Numbered from the stretch's first letter, positions 8,866 to 17,854 are shown. The stretch is DNA of 64,000 nt from JAYZBC01 sp036339375 (GCA_036339375.1 JAYZBC010000045.1:1-64000), one strand, 5' to 3'. A program made the numbers and translations. The notes: generated by a model from the sequence alone, not told the origin.

Positions 8866-9702
8866 ATGAAACAGAATAACCGAGCAGCTGATTTGCTCCA
8901 ATGGTACCTCCAAAGTGGAGTTGATGAGGTTTTGGAAGATCAACCGGTCAATCGTTTTAGAAAACCTGATCCTGACCATGATCACCAAACCCAAATTCAG
9001 CCAACTCACCATAATTTAGTGGCCAATGATCCATCACTTTATACCCCCCCAGTTCCTTTAAAAAACAAAACTCCTGTAAAATTGTTTTCAAAGGGAGAGA
9101 TTACTCGAAAAGCAAACATTTCAGCAAATCAAGCTTCTTCGCTGAAGGAATTAAAAATTGCGATAGAAGCATTTGAGGACTGTCCGCTTAAAGTAACAGC
9201 AAAAAACCTTGTTTTTGGTGATGGGCCTATGAACGCTGATTTGATGTTTATCGGAGAAGCCCCAGGCGCTGAGGAAGATCGGCACGGTGTGCCTTTCATC
9301 GGACCAGCGGGGAAAATGCTAGACCGTATGCTCGCAGCAATTAAAGTCTCTAGAGAAGATGCATACATTACTAATATACTTCCCTGGAGACCACCCGGAA
9401 ATCGTACGCCCACGGATTCAGAAATTAGTGCCTGTATTCCCTTTATTCAGCGTCATATTGAACTAATAAACCCAAAAATTTTGGTTTTGGTCGGTGGAAC
9501 CGCGGCAAAAACCATATTAGAAACAAACCAAGGTATCATTCGGTCCCGTGGAAAATGGTACGATTACAGTGTTAAGTCCCTTGGTAAAACCATTCCAGCA
9601 CGGGCAATCCTCCACCCGGCTTACTTATTACGTTCCCCCGCACATAAAAAGGAAACCTGGTTTGATTTGTTAGAAATATCTCAAAAATTACTCGAAATTT
9701 AA
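8866..9702 (+). CDS. family-4-like uracil-DNA glycosylase
   Basis: About 278 residues, removing uracil from DNA after cytosine deamination. The fold signature is clear: GEAPGAEEDRHGVPFIGPAG (motif A) followed by ITNILPWRPPGNRTPT, and HPAYLLRSPAHKKETW as the C-terminal catalytic-loop motif. Classical family-4 enzymes use four cysteines for a 4Fe-4S cluster. Here the first CxxC is reduced to one Cys (EDCPLK) and the KCRPP cysteine is replaced by Trp (PWRPP), so a normal cluster is unlikely. An ATG at 8845 is also in frame, but starting at 8866 (MKQNNRAADLLQWYLQ) matches the usual N terminus better. The first 95 residues are a low-conservation, Pro/His-rich linker. Confidence 0.85.
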   Translation: MKQNNRAADLLQWYLQSGVDEVLEDQPVNRFRKPDPDHDHQTQIQPTHHNLVANDPSLYTPPVPLKNKTPVKLFSKGEITRKANISANQASSLKELKIAIEAFEDCPLKVTAKNLVFGDGPMNADLMFIGEAPGAEEDRHGVPFIGPAGKMLDRMLAAIKVSREDAYITNILPWRPPGNRTPTDSEISACIPFIQRHIELINPKILVLVGGTAAKTILETNQGIIRSRGKWYDYSVKSLGKTIPARAILHPAYLLRSPAHKKETWFDLLEISQKLLEI

Positions 9703-9833
9703 GGTAAAAAAGGTTTAGCAGTGTTTTCTGTAACCGATGATTTTTGTAAAATTTTTAGTTAGATAGCCTTCACAATTTTTAGAATTTAAATAATGTTTTT
9801 TATTATGTTTTGTTTTTCATTATATAAAACCTG

Positions 9834-11597
9834 ATGAAACGAAAATTTGTAAGCGCCCTAGCTGTAACCTTTATCGGTTTCTGTCTGGTAAATTCTGTCT
9901 CGATGGCTACAACAATAACAACGATAAAGGCTTCAAAATATACACCTGACTTTGTTTTGCCTAAACCGTTAACGAATAAGGATGCTAAACTTTATAGCCG
10001 TATTTTTAAAATACAAAAAAAAGGAAATTGGCGACAAGCTAACCCCTTAATTAAAAAACTAGGAAGCAATCTTCTTCTTGGACACGTTCAATCCCAAAAA
10101 TATCTGCATCCAACTCACTACCGATCCCAATATTTTGAATTAAAAAAATGGTTAGAAAAATTTCGCGATCATCCGGAAGCGAAGCGCATTTACCGACTGG
10201 CATTGAAACGAAAATCTCGTAATGAAAAACCTCCCCGCCGACCTCATTTGCCAAAAAGAAAAATCTATTCAGAAAGCGGCAGTGGAGGATTTGTGAAGAA
10301 GGGTGGGCTTAAATTGCCTTATTCGCGAAAAGCCCGCCGCCTATTTTCGCGTGTCAAAAATTTGGTTCACCGCCAAAGATTAACTTTAGCAAAAAAATTA
10401 ATTGAAAAGAAAAGATACCAAACGTTGCAGGTAGCCCATTTAGATGTTGCCCGAATTTTAATTGGGGCCGGTTGGTTTTATTATGGTAATGATAAAAAGT
10501 CATTCAATTTGACTTCAAAAGCTGCCTACAGATCAGGAAAATATTATCCTTTTGGACATTGGTATGCAGGGCTTGCTGCATACAGAAATAGCAAATACAT
10601 CGCAGCGGCTGATCATTTTCAAGCCATGGCAGCAGTTGGTGGTTTATCAAGTTGGTCACAATCAGCTGCGGCTTTTTGGGCAGCACGAGCAAATTTAGTT
10701 GCCAGAAGACCTGAACGGGTATCACGATGGCTCAGGTTAGCAGCCAGTCACCCGCGAACATTTTATGGTGTCATTGCACAAAAAATTATGGGCCTTAACT
10801 CGCCTTTTAAGTGGGATCAAACTTTATCCCAGAAAACGGACATTGTTAGAGCATTACAAAACGTCAGGGCACAAAGGGCTTTGGCTTTGCTCCAAGTTGG
10901 TGAAAATCAAAAAGCTGAGCGAGAGCTTCGTTTATTAGCTTTTAATGACAATCCAAAACTCCGAATTGCCTTACTAAAAGTTGCTGATCACATAGGTTTA
11001 CCATCATTGGCCTTGCGTACTGCTATAGCCCTCATGCGAGACAACAAATTGAGGATTGACCGAGGACTTTACCCTATACCACGTTGGAAACCCAAAAATG
11101 GTTTCGTTTTGGACCGTGCTTTGGTGTTTGCTGTCATGCGACAAGAATCAGCTTTCAAAACAAGGGCTAAAAGCCATGCAGGTGCACGTGGATTAATGCA
11201 ACTTATGCCGGGAACTGCCGGATTTATATCAAACAAAAGGTTTCGGGGCCGAACAAAAAATCAACTCTACGACCCTGCATTGAATTTAGCTCTTGGCCAA
11301 AAATACCTAACTTACCTTTTAAAACACGAAAAGATAAACGGAAATGTACTCATGATGGTTGCGGCATATAATGGTGGTCCTGGCAATCTTTCCAAATGGC
11401 AACGCCGGATTTTTAAAACAACAAAAGATCCGCTAATGTTCATTGAAAGCATGCCTTCTCGTGAGACCCGCGATTTCGTAGAGAGAGTATTGTCAAATTT
11501 GTGGATTTATAGAGACAGGCTAGGCCAGGAAGCCCCTTCTCTAAATTTTATTGCTGAAGGGAAGCGACCGGTTTACAAATCAATAGATATACATTGA
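9834..11597 (+). CDS. soluble lytic murein transglycosylase (Slt70-like)
   Basis: A 587-residue periplasmic enzyme cleaving the MurNAc-GlcNAc bond with formation of 1,6-anhydro-MurNAc. An N-terminal signal peptide (residues 1-26) precedes a long alpha-helical superhelical region. The catalytic SLT domain occupies the last 170 residues, with the motif AVMRQESAFKTRAKS, whose Glu (about 437) is the expected general acid, then GARGLMQLMPGTA and the MVAAYNGGPGNLSKW motif. The order matches E. coli Slt70, with a slightly shorter helical part. moaB follows 13 bases later on the same strand, so they may be co-transcribed. It is rich in lysine and arginine in its first 170 residues. Confidence 0.93.
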   Translation: MKRKFVSALAVTFIGFCLVNSVSMATTITTIKASKYTPDFVLPKPLTNKDAKLYSRIFKIQKKGNWRQANPLIKKLGSNLLLGHVQSQKYLHPTHYRSQYFELKKWLEKFRDHPEAKRIYRLALKRKSRNEKPPRRPHLPKRKIYSESGSGGFVKKGGLKLPYSRKARRLFSRVKNLVHRQRLTLAKKLIEKKRYQTLQVAHLDVARILIGAGWFYYGNDKKSFNLTSKAAYRSGKYYPFGHWYAGLAAYRNSKYIAAADHFQAMAAVGGLSSWSQSAAAFWAARANLVARRPERVSRWLRLAASHPRTFYGVIAQKIMGLNSPFKWDQTLSQKTDIVRALQNVRAQRALALLQVGENQKAERELRLLAFNDNPKLRIALLKVADHIGLPSLALRTAIALMRDNKLRIDRGLYPIPRWKPKNGFVLDRALVFAVMRQESAFKTRAKSHAGARGLMQLMPGTAGFISNKRFRGRTKNQLYDPALNLALGQKYLTYLLKHEKINGNVLMMVAAYNGGPGNLSKWQRRIFKTTKDPLMFIESMPSRETRDFVERVLSNLWIYRDRLGQEAPSLNFIAEGKRPVYKSIDIH

Positions 11598-11610
11598 AGT
11601 TCAGGGAACA

Positions 11611-12141
11611 ATGATAGGTATAGATAAGTCCATAACATTTTTGGCAATTAACATTGCAGTCATGACCGTTTCGGATAGTCGAATTGAAGAAAGTGACAGG
11701 TCGGGTGCAGTTCTTGTTGATCGACTAACTGCTGCAGGACACAACTTAGCAGAAAAAGTCATTGTACCTGACGAATTTGACATTATTGTCACCAAACTCA
11801 ATGAATGGATAAAAAATCCATCAATTGAAGTGGTTCTAGCAACAGGTGGAACTGGTGTTACTGGTAGAGACGTGACACCCGAAGCTTTTCAAAGCGTATA
11901 CGAAAAAGAAATACCTGGATTTGGAGAATTATTTAGAACACTTAGTTTTCAAACCATTAAAACCTCAACCATTCAATCCCGAGCAACCGCTGGGACAGCC
12001 GGGGGGACCTACTTATTTGCTTTACCTGGATCTCCCGGAGCCTGTCGTGATGCCTGGGACGGTATTTTAATTTCCCAACTGGATATTCGTCACAAACCTT
12101 GTAATTTTGCGGAATTAATTCCCCGTCTTCAGGAAAGATAA
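11611..12141 (+). CDS. moaB: molybdenum cofactor biosynthesis protein MoaB-like
   Basis: A 176-residue MoaB/MogA-fold protein. Signature segments are NIAVMTVSDSRIEESDRSG at the N terminus, the VVLATGGTGVTGRDVTPEAF motif (about residues 69-88) and the LPGSPGACRDAWDGIL C-terminal motif. The MoaB/MogA domain binds molybdopterin and catalyses or supports its adenylylation before molybdate insertion. No other Moco genes are in the window. Its 3' end overlaps the convergent glycosyltransferase gene by 13 bases. The choice of MoaB over MogA rests on length and the N-terminal pattern. Confidence 0.9.
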   Translation: MIGIDKSITFLAINIAVMTVSDSRIEESDRSGAVLVDRLTAAGHNLAEKVIVPDEFDIIVTKLNEWIKNPSIEVVLATGGTGVTGRDVTPEAFQSVYEKEIPGFGELFRTLSFQTIKTSTIQSRATAGTAGGTYLFALPGSPGACRDAWDGILISQLDIRHKPCNFAELIPRLQER

Positions 12142-12734
12142 CCAGCTCTTTTCCACCTTTGAAAATCTTCAACATCATCAATATCTTCTAAAGTCGAAAT
12201 AAATTTAACCCGGCGTTTCTGAGAATTTTTAAGCGTGTCTTCAAGAGCATATTGTGTTGACCAACGAACCATCCCAAAGAGACCCCTGGCAACTAATCCC
12301 AATCTTACTCCTACTAACCAATATCCTCCATCATTTGACGGTCCAAATACCAAATCATTTTGGCCAAGAGCACTAAAAGCATCATCGATGTGGCTTCTTT
12401 TTATTGTTGGTATATCGCTCCCAATTATAACTACTGGACGGAAAGAAAATTTTAACATTGCTCGTTCCATCCTTTGACCTAAATTACCCTGGCCTTGCGG
12501 AAATTTTGGAATTTCATTGTTCCAAAACCGCCCTGTGGTTGCGAAGACATCCGGCGTTATCGCCATTTTGGTAATCCATTTGGGGCTTGTTTTTATTTGA
12601 GATAAAACCAAATTTACTGTTTTTAAATAAAAAGTCTTAGTAGCTACAGGACCCATAACTGCCGCTAGTCTTTGTTTTACTGCCCCTAAAACAGGGGCAC
12701 GAGCAAATATTATTAGAATAGGTTTATTATTCAT
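12129..12734 (-). CDS. TIGR04282-type arsenosugar biosynthesis glycosyltransferase (DUF2064)
   Basis: A 201-residue protein of the DUF2064/TIGR04282 family, a short GT-A-like nucleotide-sugar transferase. It opens with PILIIFARAPVLGAVKQRLA, the family hallmark, and contains VVIGSDIPTIKRSHIDDAF and LVFGPSNDGGYWLVG, where the Asp residues resemble the metal/nucleotide site of GT-A enzymes. It is 7 bases downstream of a TIGR04283 glycosyltransferase, the usual partner. The family name comes from its genomic link with arsenic methylation (arsM) and arsenosugar formation; no arsM or arsenosugar radical SAM gene is in this window, so involvement of arsenic is inference only. Confidence 0.85.
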   Translation of the reverse strand: MNNKPILIIFARAPVLGAVKQRLAAVMGPVATKTFYLKTVNLVLSQIKTSPKWITKMAITPDVFATTGRFWNNEIPKFPQGQGNLGQRMERAMLKFSFRPVVIIGSDIPTIKRSHIDDAFSALGQNDLVFGPSNDGGYWLVGVRLGLVARGLFGMVRWSTQYALEDTLKNSQKRRVKFISTLEDIDDVEDFQRWKRAGYLS

Positions 12735-12741
12735 CTTAAAA

Positions 12742-13431
12742 CTAGTGGTAAAATTTTTCCAAAAATTTTGGCGGAAAACCCATGAAATAAAACACTAATA
12801 GAAAAAGGTTTTTGGCGGGCCGAATGAAATAACCCGTTTCCCGATATTTTTTTGCCGAAGTTACAGCGTGACAATTAAGGAGAGACAACCTTTTTCTTCC
12901 TATCCGCCTAACAAGTTCTACGTCCTCAAAAATGGGAAATGATTTGTATCCCCCTAATTCGAGAAGGAAGTTTCGATTTATAAGCAACCCCTGATCTCCA
13001 TACGGCAAAGAAAAAAATTTACAGCGCAAACCTACACCCTTCTCAATCAAACGGGCTAACTTATTGCAGTCTTTTAGTGCAAACTTAAATACAGCTGCCT
13101 GATTGTAGGAATTTTTGTCAATAAAATCATAGACTTCTTCCCACCATCTTCCTTGTAAAACAGTATCAGCATGTAAAATTAGTAACCATTCGCTTTTAGC
13201 TTTTTGGGTTCCACATGCTAACTGAGTACCCCTCCCCCTTTCTGAAGAAATAACTTTTGCACTAGTTTTCCGCGCACAAAATTGGGTTTGATCACTTGAA
13301 CCTCCATCTACAACAATTACTTCGGTAACAAATTCAAAAACGGACTTAATGGTCCTTTCGATGCGTTCCCCTTCATTTAAAGTGGGAATGATCACACTTA
13401 GAGTTTTTTTAAAAGCCAATAAATTGCTCAT
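12742..13431 (-). CDS. TIGR04283-type arsenosugar biosynthesis glycosyltransferase (GT2)
   Basis: A 229-residue family-2 glycosyltransferase. It has the GT-A core LSVIIPTLNEGERIERTI, the VIVVDGGSSDQT nucleotide-binding segment and ILHADTVL, whose HAD matches the DxD-like metal site of this subgroup, followed by GDQGLLINRNFLLELGGY and PIFEDVELVRRI. This pattern is that of the TIGR04283 family paired with TIGR04282. The two genes are in tandem on the minus strand, 7 bases apart, with this one first. A single-domain cytosolic enzyme with only a C-terminal hydrophobic segment (LFLLVFYFMGFP) that might touch the membrane. Donor and acceptor are unknown. Confidence 0.87.
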   Translation of the reverse strand: MSNLLAFKKTLSVIIPTLNEGERIERTIKSVFEFVTEVIVVDGGSSDQTQFCARKTSAKVISSERGRGTQLACGTQKAKSEWLLILHADTVLQGRWWEEVYDFIDKNSYNQAAVFKFALKDCNKLARLIEKGVGLRCKFFSLPYGDQGLLINRNFLLELGGYKSFPIFEDVELVRRIGRKRLSLLNCHAVTSAKKYRETGYFIRPAKNLFLLVFYFMGFPPKFLEKFYH

Positions 13432-13497
13432 TTAATTGATTGTCATAATTAAAATGTTCTTGTTTTGTTCCATTTATTTATCATAGTGAAAAATATT

Positions 13498-14625
13498 ATG
13501 GCACATACACTAAATAATCATCATAAACTTTCTGAAAAGCTATTGCTCAAAACAATATCGAAAGGGCGTGGTGCTATTACAAACAAAAGTAATCGGTTTG
13601 AAAAACTTAAACGGGAAATTTTTTTAGAAAAGAGAATACAAAATTTTGATGATTTAGTAGCCACTAAACCAAAGACATCCTTTGGAAAAGATGCAAGCAA
13701 ATCTATCATTTCCCGTAATTTCTCACCTGATTTACCATTTGATAGATCAATTAACCCTTACAAAGGTTGTGAACACGGTTGCGTATACTGTTTTGCACGA
13801 CCAACCCACGCCTATTTGGGCCTTTCACCGGGGCTAGATTTTGAAAGCCGAATTTTCTACAAGCCGAATGCAGCATCGCTGTTGAAAAAAGAATTACGTA
13901 AATCAAATTATGTTTGTCGGGTAATTGCTTTGGGGACCAATACTGACCCTTATCAACCCATAGAAAAAAAATTACATATCACTCGAAGTATTTTGAAAGT
14001 GTTATCCACGTTCAATCACCCTGTTTCGATCGTTACCAAATCAGGATTAATTGAGAGAGACCTCGATATTTTAGTGCCAATGGCACAAAAAGGTTTAGTG
14101 CAGGTCTTTATTTCGATAACTACGCTTCAAAAAGAACTCGCCAACAAACTGGAACCTCGAGCCACAGCACCCAGAAAACGTTTGAATACTTTAAGGGCTT
14201 TAACAAGAGCGGGAGTGAAATCTGGTGTCTTAGTTGCCCCAGTCATTCCAGCTCTTAATGATCATGAATTGGAGAATATTCTTCAAGCCAGCCGAAATGC
14301 AGGAGCATCCACAGCTCAATATATTTTACTGCGTTTACCTCTTGAAGTTGCAAAAATTTTCACGGAGTGGCTTGAATTATATTATCCAGATAAGGCTAAA
14401 CATGTCATGAAACTTATGTCCAGCACTAGAAAAGGAAAGCTTTATCAGTCCGAATTTCGAACCAGAATGTATGGAACCGGAGAGTATGCAAATGTCCTCA
14501 GTAATCGTTTCAAACTTGCTTGTAAGAGACTTGGTATTTTTAAGGATAGTTCGGACCTTGTGACCAACAGATTTAAGCTCCCCAAAAACGTTGATAAACA
14601 AATCGATTTATTTTTTAAACATTAG
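13498..14625 (+). CDS. PA0069-family radical SAM protein
   Basis: About 375 residues from the ATG at 13498; a TTG at 13465 is in frame but lacks support. The radical SAM cluster motif is CEHGCVYC (C-x3-C-x2-C) near residue 91 within SINPYKGCEHGCVYCFARP, followed by HAYLGLSPGLDFES, the signature of the PA0069/SplB-like group. Further on are ALGTNTDPYQPIEK and VLVAPVIPALND. Related spore photoproduct lyase repairs thymine dimers, but this subfamily occurs in non-sporulating bacteria and its reaction is not established. The N-terminal KGRGAITNKSNRFE tag is also typical. It is divergent from the glycosyltransferase pair. Confidence 0.88.
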   Translation: MAHTLNNHHKLSEKLLLKTISKGRGAITNKSNRFEKLKREIFLEKRIQNFDDLVATKPKTSFGKDASKSIISRNFSPDLPFDRSINPYKGCEHGCVYCFARPTHAYLGLSPGLDFESRIFYKPNAASLLKKELRKSNYVCRVIALGTNTDPYQPIEKKLHITRSILKVLSTFNHPVSIVTKSGLIERDLDILVPMAQKGLVQVFISITTLQKELANKLEPRATAPRKRLNTLRALTRAGVKSGVLVAPVIPALNDHELENILQASRNAGASTAQYILLRLPLEVAKIFTEWLELYYPDKAKHVMKLMSSTRKGKLYQSEFRTRMYGTGEYANVLSNRFKLACKRLGIFKDSSDLVTNRFKLPKNVDKQIDLFFKH

Positions 14626-14674
14626 ATATTCAACATTAGGGACGAGTCGCTGAGCATGGTATTTTAGTATTTCC

Positions 14675-15991
14675 ATGGAACACACGCCAGATCTCACCGG
14701 CTTAACTTTTGTCGTTTTAACTGCTCTGGCCTGCGGGATGTTGTTAGTCCGTTTGCGCCAACCGCCTTTAGTGGGTTATCTCCTGGCCGGCGTGCTACTT
14801 GGCCCAACTGGTTTTGGGCTTGTAAGAAGCGAAGGGTTAGTTGCCATTTTTGCACATATTGGCGTCCTTTTGTTACTTTTCGTTGTAGGTATGGAGCTTA
14901 GCGTTCGTGCACTAAAATACAGTTGGCGAATCGCACTCCCCGCAGTTGGCTTGCAAACCGCAGGTAGCCTTTTGTTTATGTTTATTGCTTCCTCAGTAAT
15001 CGGCCTTTCTGTGTCGACCACCATACTGCTCGGTTTTGTCGTTGCCCTCTCCTCTACAGCAGTCGCTGTCAAATTGTTACAGGAAATTGGGTCCCTAAGA
15101 AATCGGGTTGGACGTATTACAGTAGCGGTTTTAATTGCTCAAGATCTTGCCTTTTTGCCTATGTTACTAGTAGTTGAAAATTTGGGAGCAGAAGGACTTA
15201 ATTTACGAGCCATTTTACAAATTTTTCTATCCATTCTTTTGCTATTTGCAGTTATTCGAATGCTTTTGCGCCAGGGCCGACATCATTTACCATTCTACAA
15301 ATTAATTGTGGGGCACGTAGACCTCTCACCATTGGCTGGACTTGTTTACTGTTTTGGAGCAAGTGCCTTGATGGGAGCTATTGGGCTATCGCCTGCTTAT
15401 GGAGCCTTTTTGGTAGGACTTGCCATTGGAAATAGTGCGGAACGGAAACCAATGCTGGTTGTCGTTAGGCCAATTCAAAGTGTAATGCTGATGGTGTTTT
15501 TTCTTTCGATTGGATTGTTATTAGATATTGACTTTGTTTTACAAAATTTTGGAATCGTATTATTCCTTTTTGTTATCGTAACTTTGTTTAAAACCGCTCT
15601 TAATATTTTTATTTTTAGAATACATAAAGAAACCTGGCAACGTTCATTTCTTGCGGGAGTGCTTATCTCACAAATTGGGGAATTTTCTTTTTTACTTACA
15701 GCCTCAGCAGTAACTTTGGCCGCGATTTCTCCTGAAGATTCAAAACTGATCATCTCTGTGACTGTTTTCAGTCTTGCTTTAAGCCCATTTTGGCTTTTAA
15801 CAGCAAGAAGACTTCAAAGAATAGCTGAAAGACGTTTACCCACTTTAAAATTAGTATTTGATGCCACTTTCGTTGGTGAAAGGATGATAGCACGACGCGG
15901 TATTCGTTTAACATTGAGACTTGGAGAAATTTTGTTAGAACAAGGCAAGAAATTAATTAAAAAGGTCACAAGAAAAAATAAATACCTTTAA
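14675..15991 (+). CDS. CPA2-family monovalent cation:proton antiporter, no RCK domain
   Basis: A 438-residue membrane protein with about twelve hydrophobic helices. The N-terminal segment RQPPLVGYLLAGVLLGPTGFG and VALSSTAVAVKLLQEIG are classic for KefB/KefC/RosB-type exchangers, as is SPAYGAFLVGLAIGNS. It exchanges K+ or Na+ for H+ across the inner membrane in known relatives. Unlike KefB and KefC it ends after the transport domain with a short basic tail (KKLIKKVTRKNKYL) and has no TrkA-N nucleotide-binding domain, so gating by NAD or glutathione adducts in cis is not expected. The neighbouring rnhB is 62 bases downstream. Ion specificity is unknown. Confidence 0.87.
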   Translation: MEHTPDLTGLTFVVLTALACGMLLVRLRQPPLVGYLLAGVLLGPTGFGLVRSEGLVAIFAHIGVLLLLFVVGMELSVRALKYSWRIALPAVGLQTAGSLLFMFIASSVIGLSVSTTILLGFVVALSSTAVAVKLLQEIGSLRNRVGRITVAVLIAQDLAFLPMLLVVENLGAEGLNLRAILQIFLSILLLFAVIRMLLRQGRHHLPFYKLIVGHVDLSPLAGLVYCFGASALMGAIGLSPAYGAFLVGLAIGNSAERKPMLVVVRPIQSVMLMVFFLSIGLLLDIDFVLQNFGIVLFLFVIVTLFKTALNIFIFRIHKETWQRSFLAGVLISQIGEFSFLLTASAVTLAAISPEDSKLIISVTVFSLALSPFWLLTARRLQRIAERRLPTLKLVFDATFVGERMIARRGIRLTLRLGEILLEQGKKLIKKVTRKNKYL

Positions 15992-16053
15992 TTTTAGGGT
16001 ATTTGTTGATTCTTTGGCATTAATAATTACTCACAAAATAAATTGGGAGTGAC

Positions 16054-16662
16054 ATGCCTGATTTGAAATTAGAAGTAAACGCTGGAGGAATTGTAGCAGG
16101 CGTAGATGAGGTCGGACGTGGTTCATGGGCAGGCCCCGTTGTTGCAGCCGCAGTTATTCTTGATAGGACAAAATTAACGCAATACTTAAAAGAAGAAATT
16201 GATGATTCAAAGCGTCTCAGCGCCAAACGAAGACGCCAAGTTACCAAACTCCTTGTAGATTGTTCTTTAATGGGAACAGGTGCCGCTTCCAGTAAGGAAA
16301 TAGCACAGTTAAATATCTTAGGAGCTACCTACCTTGCAATGAAGCGAGCGATTTTTGCATTACCAAAATTACCGGATATAGCGCTTGTAGATGGAAACCA
16401 ACTTCCAAAATTACCCTGTGTAGCAGAATGTGTGGTTAAAGGTGATTCCAAATCACTTTCAATTGCAGCGGCCTCCATAATTGCCAAAGTCACCCGCGAT
16501 AAAATTATGACTAAATTGGGTGCCCAATACCCTGGTTTCGGGTGGGAAAACAACGCGGGTTATGGGACACCACAACATATTAGGGGCCTAGAAAAATTAG
16601 GGGTGACACAACACCACCGAAAAACATTTGCTCCAATAATCAATATGTTGCGATCCAGGTGA
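16054..16662 (+). CDS. rnhB: ribonuclease HII
   Basis: A 202-residue cytoplasmic nuclease cutting RNA in RNA-DNA hybrids, including 5' of single ribonucleotides embedded in DNA. The N-terminal active-site motif GVDEVGRGSWAGPVVAAAV supplies the paired Asp-Glu, LVDGNQLPKL the third acidic residue and VKGDSKSLSIAAASIIAKVTRD the conserved Lys/Ser region. The GSWAGP stretch departs from the commoner GPLAGP or GCLAGP, a mild substitution. The start ATG at 16054 has GGGAG nine bases upstream. In alphaproteobacteria rnhB often directly precedes a ccrM-type methyltransferase, as here (82 bases). Confidence 0.95.
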   Translation: MPDLKLEVNAGGIVAGVDEVGRGSWAGPVVAAAVILDRTKLTQYLKEEIDDSKRLSAKRRRQVTKLLVDCSLMGTGAASSKEIAQLNILGATYLAMKRAIFALPKLPDIALVDGNQLPKLPCVAECVVKGDSKSLSIAAASIIAKVTRDKIMTKLGAQYPGFGWENNAGYGTPQHIRGLEKLGVTQHHRKTFAPIINMLRSR

Positions 16663-16744
16663 ATAAAATACGTAAATCTAGATGTAATTTTACTCTAACT
16701 TATTGAAACTAAATATCTTCTTGACGCAAACCTTTCCATGACTC

Positions 16745-17854
16745 ATGTTTTACAACATGGCAAATGGCATCAAAAACTCACTTAATAAAATTCTAACAGG
16801 CGAATGCATACAACAAATGCAAACTCTTGAAGGGTCTTCTATCGACGTAATTTTCGCCGACCCGCCATACAATTTACAACTGTCTGGAGATTTACTCCGA
16901 CCGAACAATTCAAGGGTAAATGGGGTAAATGAAAATTGGGACAAATTCTCAAGTCTAGAGAAATATGACAAATTTACGAAAAAATGGTTATCTGAGGCTT
17001 ATCGTCTTCTGAAGCCGAACGGAACAATTTGGGTAATTGGCAGCTACCATAATATTTTTCGTATCGGGAGCTTTCTTCAAGATATTGGGTTTTGGATCCT
17101 AAATGATATAATTTGGCGAAAAACTAATCCGATGCCAAATTTTCTAGGAAAAAGATTTACAAATGCTCATGAAACCTTGATCTGGTGCACAAAATCCAAG
17201 GAGGCAAAGCCAACGTTTAACTACCAAGCTATGAAGGCCCTTAATGAAGGTCTTCAAATGAGAAGTGATTGGTTGCTACCGATTTGTGGCGGCAGCGAAA
17301 GAATTAAAGTCGATGGTCAGAAAGCACATCCTACCCAGAAACCCGAAGGGTTGTTGCATCGCGTAATTTTAGCGTCAACCGAACCCAGAGATGTTATTCT
17401 TGATCCTTTCTTTGGAACAGGAACAACAGGTGCAGTAGCTAAAAAACTTGGACGTAACTGGATAGGTATTGAACGCGAAAAACGTTACGTTAAAATAGCT
17501 GAAAAGCGTATTAAAAATATTCGCTCTTTTTCCCTAAAGGAAACAGTTTTATCTACACCTGACAAACGAACTCAAGTCCGAATACCCTTTGGTAATGTGG
17601 TTGAACAAGGCTTATTAAGTGCGGGTGATAAACTTTACGACATACGAAAAAAAGTGCAAGCGACTGTCAACGCTGATGGGAGTATTGCCTCAAAGGGCAT
17701 CCGGGGATCTATCCATCAGGTTGGAGCCAGCCTGCAAAACACTTCATCGTGCAACGGATGGACATTTTGGCACATCGAAAAAAGCGGGAAAGTCATCCCA
17801 ATAGACACATTGCGAGAACGAGTAAGGGGAGCGATGCTAACAACACAGAAATAG
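16745..17854 (+). CDS. ccrM: CcrM-type cell-cycle DNA adenine methyltransferase
   Basis: A 369-residue beta-class N6-adenine methyltransferase. DPPYNLQLSGDL, the catalytic motif IV, lies at about residues 39-50, and the SAM-binding motif DPFFGTGTTGAVAKKLG at about 219-235, giving the beta order. About 100 C-terminal residues form the extra domain (RAMA-type) found in CcrM, ending with GSIHQVGASLQNTSSCNGW and an Arg-rich tail. CcrM methylates GANTC and ties chromosome replication to transcription in alphaproteobacteria. No cognate endonuclease is present, fitting an orphan regulator. ATG at 16757 is an alternative start. A GACTC (GANTC) site lies immediately before the ATG. Recognition sequence is inferred from family. 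Confidence 0.93.
   Translation: MFYNMANGIKNSLNKILTGECIQQMQTLEGSSIDVIFADPPYNLQLSGDLLRPNNSRVNGVNENWDKFSSLEKYDKFTKKWLSEAYRLLKPNGTIWVIGSYHNIFRIGSFLQDIGFWILNDIIWRKTNPMPNFLGKRFTNAHETLIWCTKSKEAKPTFNYQAMKALNEGLQMRSDWLLPICGGSERIKVDGQKAHPTQKPEGLLHRVILASTEPRDVILDPFFGTGTTGAVAKKLGRNWIGIEREKRYVKIAEKRIKNIRSFSLKETVLSTPDKRTQVRIPFGNVVEQGLLSAGDKLYDIRKKVQATVNADGSIASKGIRGSIHQVGASLQNTSSCNGWTFWHIEKSGKVIPIDTLRERVRGAMLTTQK

Noticed and set aside
11601..12141. Possible overlap conflict of moaB with the convergent glycosyltransferase
   Set aside because: The 13-base tail overlap is common for convergent genes and both proteins are complete.
13465..13497. TTG start for the radical SAM gene
   Set aside because: No ribosome site; the ATG at 13498 gives the usual N terminus.
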